This document shows, in pieces, positions 1-10,074 of a DNA stretch of 64,000 nucleotides. The DNA comes from Burhinus oedicnemus (lineage: Eukaryota; Chordata; Aves; Charadriiformes; Burhinidae). The notes below the pieces were generated by a model. It saw only the letters and a list, made by a program, of their open reading frames with translations, searched no databases and was not told the origin of the DNA. The position numbers and the translations under genes were made by a program. The first letter of the stretch is position 1, and each line of letters opens with the position of its first letter. The stretch lies in contig VFFE01009068.1 in the NCBI GenBank assembly GCA_008921705.1, forward strand, positions 4,003,957-4,067,956. The letters are read 5' to 3'.

Positions 1-141
1 ACAGAGGTGCAAATCTAACATGCACAACATACTAAACAACGTCAGGCATCAACAAGGCAGGTGTGTAAGGTATTTCAACTTCTCAATCCTTCACATTACC
101 TTAGTAGTCAGTGGCTAAGGTGCGACAAGCAAATTCAGTCC

Positions 142-299
142 TTATAACCCTGCAAGCTGAGGCAGAAAGCTTGCGTACATTTCGCGGTCTTTGCCGAAAC
201 CGTAGCCGATGAGGATGCATAAACCACTATCTCCCTTTGCAACAGGCCAGTACAGAGAGCTCATAGTTTGGTCACTGTCAGTCTGTCCCAGATGCGATA
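142..299 (-). CDS. Unassigned terminal exon candidate (52 codons with stop)
   Basis: On the minus strand an acceptor ending in AATGCAG (AG at 301-300) is followed by two bases completing a codon and then 51 sense codons and TAA at 144-142. The peptide begins SHLGQTDSDQTM, contains LCILIGYGFGKDREMY and ends PQLAGL. The block retains about seven CpGs in an otherwise CpG-poor stretch, and third positions look coding-like. I do not recognise the protein. The entry phase (one base borrowed from the previous exon) equals that of the exon at 8115-8308, so it could be an alternative last exon of the same transcript or the end of a separate gene. A chance open frame or an old retrocopy is possible. 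Upstream exons are not proven. Confidence 0.35.
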
Positions 300-3200
300 C
301 TGCATTACACAGATGAAATTGAAAACTGAATTCGGAATTGAAAATATTGAGATCCTTTTAGTGCCATAACAATTATTTCTAATGGCAGTGTTTAAAGTGT
401 TTGCATCTCATAAGTTGAAGTTTCTAATTTCAGAAAAAAATGGCTATTCATCTGAGCATTTCAGATGCATGTCAGCTAGCAAGTAATTGAAGACAAAGTG
501 TTTTTCTGTAATAAACCTCCATAATGAAAACACCAGAGTAAAATCCTAAAGTTCAACTCAATACATCATGCTAATCTTCAGAATGGGATTTTCTTGCCAC
601 TAATCTTGTTAGAGCTAGGGCACTGTGCAAATATATCTAAACCCATAATTACTGAAGAGATATTAAAAGGATCAATTTATTTCAATAAAAAATGCAAACT
701 TTGAGAAGAATTCATTAATACTCAAAATCCAGCCACGCCATAAATAATACTAATGAACTGAGAAAAAGGAATAGATGAACAGGTACTGACATGATGTATT
801 ATGCTTATTGCTGTTAAAGAGGAACTGACAATTACTCCGTTTGAAATGTAATTCTAGTACGGGAAATGCTAGAAAGTGAGAGAAAGACTCGTTAAAAATA
901 TGTATGTAGATATATACAAACATTTTAAAAATGTATTATGATGAAAACTAATTTAATTTAGTCCTAAGGAGGCTACAAGACCATTTTCAACACCCCGAAG
1001 CTGTGTTTATATTAGCACACGGTGCTGCGCAACAGGAGCATGAAACAGCTGTTGCTGAGATGCTGCCAGCGCACAAAGTACACAGATGTTGGGGGGGTTA
1101 CTGCCAGCTAGCTCCAGGCTGGTCCTGTGGACTGACTGCCTCACGGTGAGCAGGGTGCCTTAGGTGCAGGGCTGGAGGATCCCTCTTGTTCATCTTGTCT
1201 GCAGGGAACCCAAGAGCGTGTGCTCCGAGGGTGCTCTGTAATGTGAATCAAAACACGTTGATGGTACGTGTGGCAGCAAGTGTGAAATCTGCTTCAAAAA
1301 CAGCCTCCTGACTAGCACTAAAATGCTTCCAACAGTGGAAGCACTCAGAACACTGTAGATGGTTCACTCTGGGACAAAAACAGCCAGACACAGCAGAAAT
1401 CTAAGTGCAACACTCACCCACATTACCTAGATTATCCAGTGACAATGAGGGGTATCTAAAATAGCATTTTTGGTACCAATGGGCTGGGATAGCTGTCGAG
1501 ACACAATGTAAAAACATGTTTTTCCATATGCTTGTGAGCTTCTGCAATTTGCTAAGAGGAAAAATCAAACACTTGGGTTGGTATTTTGGAATTATAATAT
1601 GGCTATTCAAATAGTGCACTTGGAGTTAGCCGGGCTGCTTCAATGGACACTTGCAATAGTTTTCTATAGGCTTCCAATGCACACTGAGACAAATTCCACC
1701 AATACCTGTATGTTCACCGCTCCTTAATTTCACTGAAGGGAATTCCTGGTGCCTCAGTTGCGATACAAAGAGCAGATTCATATCATGATGGGATCTGCAC
1801 TGGTCACAGGATGTGCTTCTTTGCAGGAGATTAAAGCTTTGTACATTACAAGAGAAGCCCTGGTCACACCCTATTACCTTTAACTTGAGAGAGAGGAAGA
1901 AGCTGGAGATGCCAACATGCAAAAGACAGCTGTCAAAAATAGGCCAATTATTTATTATTATTTTTACCACAGGAGCTACTTCCCCCCTCCACCTCCATTT
2001 GTTTGTATAGTTGAAAGGATGAAGAGTACCTAGGTCTCCTCAAACAAGTCACCATACATCTGAAGACTGAAAATGCCTGTCCAGAGAGCTGAGATACTGC
2101 GATCCGACTAGATATGAGAGGCAAAGAAAACAAGTGGCAAAAGTATAGAAGATACATTAGAAGAAAAGGAAAAATACAAAGATTGAAAACTCTTCCCTGA
2201 CACTTTAAGTGGAAGGAAGCATCTCCTCATTGCTTTCTACCTGCCACCCGCAAGTTTTACTCAATTCCCCAATTCTTACCATGGAGGAGGTGGGGATTTA
2301 CTATTCTCCTGGAGAAGAAGCCCTAGTCTATTCACTCATTCCTTGTCTGAAAGCTGCTCCTGCCCATTATTAGGGACAGTAACTACTTTTTTTCTTGAGG
2401 TTCTCAGACACAAGCCACCAGGCTTGTGGCAGACTTCAGCAGCTTAGGAGGGAGAAAGCTCTGAGATAAAAGATGAGGCTCTCTTTTGTTTTGTTAACTC
2501 ATGGTCAAGTTATTAAAAATCACCATTTCCTTTCTCTCAATAGTCTCATGTGGGAAAATGCTGGCAAAACACGAACACATTATCTAGATGAGAAGCTTTG
2601 GCTTTTACTGGTTTTAAAATGAGTGATTTATGGCAGCACATACACCATGATGATATTCCTCTTGCAAGTACGCTCTCAGAGTGCAGAGAGGTCACGAATT
2701 ACATGTCCCTTGCTCCTTCCAGCAGATGCCTGCCTCTTCCAGAGCGGGGCCAACCAGACCAAAAAGCAGAATGGAGGAACTGTCAGGCTGTATGCTATTC
2801 CCCCTCTCCTTTCTAACTGTATAAACCTGCCTGGCAAGCTCCGCAGCCACCTATATGAAAAACAGCTACAGCAGCTTTAACAGCTAATGACTGTCAGTGG
2901 CTTTCTGGATGCTTTTTACTGCAATTTTACAATTGAAACCAGTACAGCTTGAACCATTACCTCTCTGCATAAATAAGACTATCACAAAACCCTCTCCTTT
3001 GTTCTGATCCATGTCTCTAAAGAGTCACTGTAAAGGCAATTACTAAAGCTAAATAAATTTCGTATTTTTGTTCTCTGTATAAGTTTATCAACGCAAGACA
3101 GGAAGTTTCTTACTTCTCTTTCTACTCTATGCAAAATGTGATGGGCTGGGCATGTCTAGCTTGTCTGCTCAAATATAATTGCCAGTATATTTAATCTGGC

Positions 3201-3876
3201 TGTTTCCTTGGCATCTTCAATAGGACTGGGGAATCTGGGGGGAAAAAAAAACAAACAAACAAAAAACAAAACCAAACAAACGAAAAGGAACACTGTTTGA
3301 ACTCAACATGACACAGAGGGCTATGGACCACCTCTGATGGAGGGTGATCCTCCTCTCGTTGGGTCTGAGAAATGATTAAGATTTGCAGTTACAAGTAACA
3401 TTGAGAAACAGCAACTGTGCTGCCTTCAGGATCCCAGCCACTCAAGCGAGGCATTCTGGAAAAAACCAAGGAAGCAGATGCCAAAAGAAATGCATTTGTT
3501 AACAAGTCAGCTGAAATTTTATTGCCAGGAAGCCGCCTTACCACCAAAATGTTTCCCCCCTCTACAGCCCTAAAACAACAGGTTTCCTGAATATCACAGC
3601 TTGACATCACTGATGGGCTGAAATCTTTAAAACATCCTTCAGATCCTTATCAAGGGCTGATGGATTGCCTTCAAGCCTTCCTTTTGATCAAGGCAAAGGA
3701 GCCACTGGCAATGTCAGGCCATTTCACGGCCAGCAATGACAGGGATAAAGCAGGCACTTTCTCCCGTCTCCAGAGCAAACCTCCAGTGCTTGTGCCTGCA
3801 TCAGTGCACGGTTTAATCAAGTGTACGAGTAGAGGCAAGCCATGAATCTGCCACCAGATGTCACCAAAAGGCCATT
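300..3876. other. Intergenic stretch, nothing recognised
   Basis: AT-rich unique sequence with many stops in all frames. A GC-richer patch lies around 1000-1260 without a recognisable product. An A-rich, CAAA-type low-complexity run sits at about 3242-3288. The short open frames here do not resemble known proteins. Confidence 0.5.
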
Positions 3877-4419
3877 ATGCCTGCTGAGACTAAACCCAGC
3901 CTCTGGATTTCCTGCAGACAGGGCCGGGATGATTATAGCACTGTTGTTACTCCTACAGTTACACAAGGTAGTTCCTTTCTATTACTAACAGCTGAAAATG
4001 AGTTTAAAAAAGAGGATTCCTTGCAATCGACTGGCATCCCTCTGCATTCCGGGTTTACTTACATGGCATACGGGCTAATTAACCTTTCTAGAGAGATGCT
4101 TAATTTAACTGAAACTGAGTATCTCAGATTAAGGATTTTGACACCGGTGGAAATGTCAGTATACATAAAATTCTGCTCTTTAACATCTTCCCCTCCTCGA
4201 TTAACGAGGCGCTCCAACAACCACTGCTGTGGTCACAGCTATCAGTTCCAGCTGCTTGTCCTCCAACCTTCCTGCACCTGGGCCCACGTAAATTGCCTTA
4301 CTTACCCATCTTTTATCAGTTTTACTGATGGGCAGACTAAACGAGTCTACCTCTTTCCTGTCTCTGGCTACTGTACGTTGCCGCTAGCGCTAGTGTTTGA
4401 ATTGCCAAGTGTGCTGTAA
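3877..4419 (+). other. 180-codon open frame in a CpG-retaining block, possible conserved element
   Basis: The plus strand is open for 180 codons from ATG to TAA, unusually long for this AT-rich intergenic setting. The block keeps many CpGs, for example around 4195-4215 and 4373-4390, where flanks have lost them. The predicted peptide has no signal peptide, repeat or domain that I recognise, and no typical splice pattern. The retention of complexity and CpG is equally compatible with a conserved non-coding regulatory element whose open frame is accidental. I favour the non-coding reading. Confidence 0.25.
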
Positions 4420-5616
4420 GTTATGTCAGCATTGCGCAGAAGGTAGGAGAGCCCTGTGTTTTGTGGTGGTGAATATGTCAGACTCTAAACCAGAGCCTGA
4501 GGGTTTATAATGAAATACATGCAGAAAAATACTTGTTGATGCCAGTTCCTGTTAATTCCAAGCTCTGGGAGAAACACTACATTTAATTTAGGATTTCTGC
4601 TCTGTTTCCTGAAAAAAGAAACTTTGAATCTGCAGTAAGTCTTCAAACCAAAGCCCTTTGAACACTGCAGTACATTGCATGAGCTAAAGGCTAAATCCTA
4701 TGATTTTTGCTCTCTTTACTGAAGGTCTGTATTTCTCTTTTTACAGAACCTGACCACCTTGCAGAATTTACCCTTCTCAAACACTTAGGGGAAAAAAGAA
4801 CAAGCTATCGAGATAGATAAGAGATTGCAAGAAACAGCAAGCAATGCATAAAGAAGCAGAAGTGTCTCGGGACAAGGGAACATGGAAAATTTCCTGCCAT
4901 AATGAGGACAATTAGAACGGGGGGAGAAAAAAAGGCAGAACAATAAAGAAATGCTAAAGTTCATCACCTGGAGTGCCTTATTTAGCTGCTTATGTCATTC
5001 ATGGTCTTGGAAGTGCCTCAATGCCAGATTTCAAATACGAGCATGCATTCAAGGAAACAACTAAGAAGAACATGGCATTACTTACCCATCTTTAGATTCC
5101 ACTCTAATAAATATCTGTAACTTTTTAAAACAATTTGTCAAAAGTATGTAACATTTACCCAAAATAACTGGGAATTAGCGAAAAATCAGTATTTCAAGCA
5201 AACGTTCTCCTCCTCCAGTTCTTCACACATAACAGTTAAACCTGTCGAGTTCCCTCGGTTTGGTTTGAAGAGATCAAGAAATCAGTCACAAGCTAAAAAA
5301 AAAAAAAAATGCAGCAGGTGATGCTTGAAGACTGATACAAGAAAACACTGCAGTTTATAGTAATGTCATGCTGGCAAAGTAGCTGTATGTGCACATTTTA
5401 TGTAGTATTAGATCTTCACATTTAATAAAATATACAGAGAAGGGAAAGATACAGTACTCTGCAACAATACAGTCTTGCTGCTGCAATCATTTTCACATTT
5501 TCTAACACTACAATTTCTTCTGCCACCAGTTACAGCATGGCATCACTCCACAGGATGAACTTACTCTACATCCTTAGATCTGATGCTCTACTTAAACAAT
5601 CATATAATTCATAACA
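4420..5616. other. Intergenic, nothing recognised
   Basis: No coding pattern, RNA gene or repeat family could be supported. A 14-A run lies at about 5296-5309. Confidence 0.5.
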
Positions 5617-6240
5617 ATCATGGAATCATAGAATAATTTGGGTTGGAAGGGACCTTAAAGATCATCTAGTTCCAACCCCCGTGCCATGGGCAGAGACATC
5701 TTCCACTAGACCAGGTTGCTCAAAGCCCCATCCAGCCTGGCCTTGAACGCTTCCAGGGATGGGGCCTCCACAGCTTCCCTGGGCAACCTGTTCCAGTGTC
5801 TCACCACCCTCAGAGTGAAAAATTTCTTCCGTCTTTCAGTTTAAAATCATTACCCCTCATCCTATCACTACACTGCCTGATAAAGAGTCCCTCCCCATCT
5901 TTCCTGTAGGCCCCTTTCAGATACTGGAAGGTGCTATAAGGTCTCCCTGGAGCCTTCTCTTCTCCAGGCTGAACAACCCCAACTCTCTCAGCCTGTCTGA
6001 ACAACAGAGGTGCTCCAGCCCTCTGATCTGATCATCTTCATGGCCCTCCTCTGGACTTGCTCCAAGAGGTCCATGTCCTTCTCATGTTGGGGGCCTCAGA
6101 GCTGGACGCAGTTCTCCAGGTGGGGTCTCATGAGAGTGTAGTAGAAGGGGAGGATCACCTCCCTTGACTTGCTGGCCATCCTTCTTTTGATGCAGCCCAG
6201 GATACGGTTGGCTTTCTAGGGGATACAGTTGGCTTTCTGG
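5617..6240 (-). mobile_element. CR1 LINE, 5'-truncated, minus orientation
   Basis: Read on the minus strand this ends with the CR1 3' signature: a segment complementary to GGTTGGAAGGGACCTTAAAG near 5640-5660 followed by the ATTCTATG-type terminus at about 5621-5635. The body contains the highly characteristic CR1 3' coding and UTR text, including an open piece at 5810-6004 whose peptide resembles the end of CR1 reverse transcriptase ORF2. It is severely 5'-truncated, as usual for CR1. The truncated end carries a short triplication (6200-6268) described separately. No target-site duplication is visible, which is normal for CR1. Confidence 0.9.
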
Positions 6241-6268
6241 TAAATAATAAACATGGTTGGCTTTCTGG
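6200..6268. repeat. Three copies of a 14-bp motif at the CR1 5' breakpoint
   Basis: GGTTGGCTTTCTAGG at 6206-6220, AGTTGGCTTTCTGG at 6227-6240 and GGTTGGCTTTCTGG at 6255-6268. The first two are preceded by GGATAC, and the second and third are followed by related TAAATAATAA / TAATAAA text. This looks like template-switch or slippage filler at the junction where the CR1 copy was truncated. Confidence 0.7.
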
Positions 6269-6814
6269 TAATAAATCAGTTTTCAGCTACAGGCCACAAA
6301 AACCATTTGACTTACGCAAATTATTTCAACTGCCAAAAAAAGTTAGTAAAGATTTTATAAATAAAGTCAAATTCATACTATTTGAAAAGCATAAAATCCA
6401 CACCCATGAGGTGTACTGCATTAAGATAGTTTCTTACAGCCTGTTCTGAAAAAAAAACCACAGCACAAGCATCTGTTCAAACAATGGAGCAGAAGATGTG
6501 CTAGCACAGCCAACTCTCCTGTAGACATCTGCCTGCACCCACCTCCTACAGCAGGCTTTACTTCTGATTCGTAAAGCCAGTATGACCCTTAGCTCGAAGA
6601 AGCGTTCTTCGCAGCGTTTAGTGTCCGATGTACTCGTAGCTTCCCATTTCAAAATAACAACTACTAGTTAGGAGTTCTATATGCTTCAGAAGGCACCCAG
6701 ACCCCCTACAAAATTAAGAGCCTGCATTTTCATAGAGTGCTTAGCAGGGAAACTTTGTCATTTCTATCCTGCCTAATTTCTATTAAGATACATGAAGAGG
6801 ACTGTAGGTACTCT
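6241..6814. other. Spacer between two CR1 copies
   Basis: Mostly AT-rich. It includes a CpG-retaining segment at about 6565-6640 that is open on both strands and is preceded on the plus strand by an acceptor-like CACCTCCTACAG. No product is recognised. Confidence 0.4.
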
Positions 6815-7515
6815 GGAAAGTGTGTCTGGAAAGCTGCCCGGCAGAAAAGGATGTGGGGGTCCTGGTGGACAGCCCGCTGAACATGAGCCAGCAGTGCGCC
6901 CAGGTAGCCAAGAAGGCCAACAGCACCGTGGCCTGTATGAAGAATAGTGTGGCCAGGGAAGTGATCGTGCCCCTGTACTCAGCGCTGGTGAGGCCACAGC
7001 TTGAGTACTGTGTTCGGTTTTGGGTGCCACAGTATCGGAGGGACATCGAGGTGCTGGAGCGTGTCCAGAGAAGGGCAACAAAGCTGGTGAGGGGTCTGGA
7101 GAACATGTCTTGTGAGGAACGGCTGAAGGAATTAGGATTGTTTAGCCTGGAGAAGAGAAGGCTGAGGGGAGACCTTATTGCTCTCTACAACTACCTGAAA
7201 GGAGGTTGTAGCGAGGTGGGAGACGATCTCTTCTCCCAAGGAACAAGGATAGGACAAGAGGAAACGGGTTCAAGTTGCACCAGGAGAGGTTTAGGCTGGA
7301 CGTTAGGAAAAAATTTTTCACTGAAAGAGTTATCAAACATTGGACCAGGCTGCCCAGGGAGGTGGTTGAGTCACCATCCCTGGATGTGTTTAAAAGTCGT
7401 GTAGATGTGGTGCTTAGAGACATGGTTTAGTGGCAGACCTGGTAGAGGAGAGTCAGTGGTTGGACTAGATGATCTTAAAGGTCTTTTCCAACCTAAACGA
7501 TTCTATGATTCTATA
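6815..7515 (+). mobile_element. CR1 LINE fragment, plus orientation, with end of ORF2
   Basis: An open frame of about 190 codons from 6820 resembles the C-terminal part of CR1 ORF2 (reverse transcriptase end: a '[10 protein letters not shown]'-like start, '[13 protein letters not shown]', '[12 protein letters not shown]'). From about 7270 the recognisable CR1 text moves to another frame, so the copy is frameshifted and dead. The 3' end has the CR1 UTR with TGGACTAGATGATCTTAAAG at about 7463-7482 and the terminal ATTCTATGATTCTAT near 7500-7514. It is 5'-truncated. Its orientation is opposite to the CR1 at 5617-6240, so the 3' ends point away from each other. Confidence 0.93.
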
Positions 7516-8114
7516 CTCTGCAGCCAGTGTGAGACAGACTGTTGCCTGTAAACATTTCAGGTGAGAAAAGTATCACAACTGCAAACAAATTGTTTTCCTC
7601 AATCCAATGGTTTAACAGCTGAGCTACTTCTGCAGCCACCACCAGAGTATATTACAATAAATTTGTGAACTAATACACTAGAGCTAATCTGAGATGTGAA
7701 GTAGTGCCTGAAATAAGCTTTGGTGTTTTTTAAGTTCAGGGAACTGGATGTAGGAAACAGAGGCAAACTGATAGCTTGCTTAATGGTACATGCATCATGA
7801 AACATTAAGAAAAAGAGACATTGAAGTCTGCAAAGGCAACGTTCATCTACCTTTGCAATTAGTGAGGGGAACAAAATACAACCCAGCAAGTATTTTGATG
7901 ACATCAAGTCATCAACCTTAAGATTTCCTCCTCAAATTATTAAGTAAGCAGGACATACATGAAGAATATTAGACACTTTTTACAAATTCCTAAATACACT
8001 TAAAAAGCATGCAAAAGAAAACACGTTTCTTTCATTACTATTACAAGCTTGATAAAATAGCATGCCATTGAGCACTGCTGGATATTTAGACCACAGACAT
8101 AAGTCAGAATTTGT
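7516..8114. other. Intergenic, nothing recognised
   Basis: AT-rich sequence. Short open frames only, none resembling a known protein. Part of it would be 3' UTR if the exon at 8115-8308 is real. Confidence 0.4.
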
Positions 8115-8308
8115 TTAATTCTCTCTGTAAGGTCTTCTTGCGATTACTTTTCTTTTTCTGCACAAGGCGAGTAAGCACAGCCAAAGCAATACAGCATAAC
8201 CTGCAGCGAGGTAGCTGGCCTGCATGGTCACAGAGGTTCTGCTCGTATATTTCTTTAAGACATTAAAACTTCCTACTTCAGAGACAAAAAAATGTTTGGT
8301 GGGCCTGA
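8115..8308 (-). CDS. Unassigned last-exon candidate encoding a membrane helix and basic tail
   Basis: On the minus strand an acceptor CTCTGTTATAG (AG at 8310-8309) opens a frame of two leading bases, 63 codons and TAA at 8117-8115. The peptide starts RPTKHFFVSEVG, has a hydrophobic helix GYAVLLWLCLLALC at roughly residues 36-49, then a strongly basic tail CRKRKVIARRPYREN. This is the layout of the C-terminus of a single-pass or tail-anchored membrane protein. I do not recognise the family. It lies downstream of C3orf38 on the same strand. Joining the segments 9919-10074, 9341-9437 and this exon keeps one open frame (447 nt, 148 codons plus stop), but the middle exon then reads in its less protein-like frame, so the model is tentative. 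Confidence 0.42.
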
Positions 8309-8915
8309 CTATAACAGAGGGTCACAATTTCCACTGTTTAACATTTATACAATTTAGCAGGTTCTAGCCGCTTTGTTGCAAGACAGCATTTTGCTTACTA
8401 TCAAATTACTTTCCAGAGACAGGTCTAGAGAGTATAAATTCAGCATTTCAGCTTAAGTGGTCGTGATATACCTAAGAAATTGTTAGTCAAAGCTCAAGAC
8501 AAATATTTTCAGTAAATAGTGCTACAAAGGAAAACTGATGAAAACAGTTTTAAAGAAGTTTCATTTAATTTTTCCGAATCTCCTAAATGCAACTAAAACT
8601 GCCACTGTTTCCAAAGGTAAACCAACTAGAAGTTACTTCAGCTGTGAATGGCAGCATCTAGAGGGAGTGACAAAATCACTTCCGTAAGTATTTCAAGTGA
8701 AGTGTTTTGGCTGTACTTCTTATAAACAAGCCCTAACTTTTTCCTTAAAGTCAAGGTTAAACTAAAAGTACCCTCTCAAATTTACCCTGCTGTTTGTGTT
8801 TTTCTACTCTTAAAAAAATAAATAAATCTGAATGTGACAGTGATTTGAAAACTGAATTCTGAGCTCCCAGTAAGGATACATATTATAAACAGTAATCGGA
8901 ACACCAGAAAGATAC

Positions 8916-8938
8916 CTGTGACATCCTGTGGTGTAGTA
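8916..8938 (-). other. Possible 23-nt microexon
   Basis: A short segment is bounded on the minus strand by TATTTGCAG and by CACAG followed by GTATCT, both good splice consensus. Its length (23 nt) does not fit the simplest frame chain between the neighbouring candidates, so it may be a cryptic site pair. Confidence 0.12.
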
Positions 8939-9340
8939 CTGCAAATATGACCTCACAACTCCCACGTGGCCCAAAACAAGCATGCTTCTACATACACTAA
9001 ATGTCAAAGAGCAGAGGCATCACCACCTCTCTGCCTCCCCTACAACTGGCTGCAAACAGCAGCTTTCAAAACCCAGTTCTGTCTCCTTGCAAGATGAAGA
9101 GTCTGAAGAACCATTACAAAACTGAAATCCTTTTTCCAAGCAGAGATAAAATGCATTTAGAAGGGATGAGTATGCTTTTGAAAGAAGGAATGCCTGCCTG
9201 GGAGAAAAAGAGGAAGGTGTATCACAGGATAACAAGTCACACCAGTTAATAGCTGCAAAACCACAGTTACTCAGCATTAGCTGACTGTCAGTGCCTACCA
9301 AATATTCAGGTGGTGAGATTGTAAAAAGCAGATACCGTAC

Positions 9341-9437
9341 CGTTTCCTGCATTTTTCAGCAGCGGTCTGGGACGACTGCTGCTCATCAGCAGCCACCAAC
9401 TGCTCATCAACTGCAGATACCAGCTGCTCCTTGGTAA
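9341..9437 (-). CDS. Unassigned internal exon candidate
   Basis: Minus strand: acceptor CAAATTGTAG (AG at 9439-9438), then a stretch open in two frames. One frame reads TKEQLVSAVDEQLVAADEQQ, a convincing charged helical peptide with an imperfect internal repeat. The other is tryptophan- and serine-rich. Donor candidates are weak: GTACGG after 9341 or GTATCT after 9336. It sits between exon-like segments at 9919-10074 and 8115-8308. I cannot name it. The repeated GATGAGCAG text may alternatively be a small tandem duplication giving a chance frame. Confidence 0.25.
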
Positions 9438-9918
9438 CTACAATTTGAAGTAACCCATAAGCACACACCAAAATTAGCTGCTGCAAAAATCACTTATCAT
9501 TCAGGAGTTAAAGAGCACAGACCAATGTATGCAGATTCTTTACAGCCTGATCAACAATGCAAGAGCTGCAACTGCAACAAGTCATCAGTAAATCATACAG
9601 CACCTACTCCACTCTGCAACAGAACAGGGATTTACACAGAGGTCACAAGGCTGTGACAATTTAACATTTTCTTGCATACTGTGTGTAGGAGAAGTGAAGG
9701 ATTAAGAACAAGTTCATTAGCTACCAGCCTTAGTAAAAAGCTGATTTACCACAACGCTCCTTGCATTCAGTATTTTGAAGTTATCAAGCATAAACTTTTG
9801 AATGTAACAATTGATCACTTGCCTAATCCCACAGAAATTCAGGTTGTCACCAAAAAAAGCAAAGTCTCATCTCTGTTCCTCAAGCTGACACGAGCACTTG
9901 TGTGGCCAGCCTTCTTAC

Positions 9919-10074
9919 AGTGCTGATCAGCCTGAAGGATTTCCGACGAGTTAGTTTTTTCGTTGGGATCAGTCCCCACTCCTCTTGTTCAGAGTTAGCG
10001 CAAGCATCAATGCTGATACAAGAAGGCAGCAAGGACAAGACCTGAGTGGAGGAAGGGGACCTCCCGCGCCACAT
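9919..10074 (-). CDS. Unassigned first or internal exon candidate
   Basis: Minus strand open frame with ATG at 10074-10072 and a good donor ACT|GTAAGA after 9919. The distal part (SIDACANSEQEEWGLIPTKK and then LTRRKSFRLIST) looks protein-like and keeps several CpGs. A second reading starts it as an internal exon at 10012, after the pyrimidine-rich acceptor ending CTTGTATCAG; that version is 94 nt with the same downstream phase. No known family is recognised. It lies 1.7 kb past the C3orf38 stop codon on the same strand, so it could be a separate small gene or a read-through exon. Confidence 0.3.

Noticed and set aside
6820..7404. 194-codon open frame as a host gene
   Set aside because: It is CR1 ORF2 sequence that shifts frame near 7270 and is followed by the CR1 3' end.
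9001..9249. 82-codon plus-strand open frame
   Set aside because: No recognisable domain, no CpG retention and no splice or promoter support.
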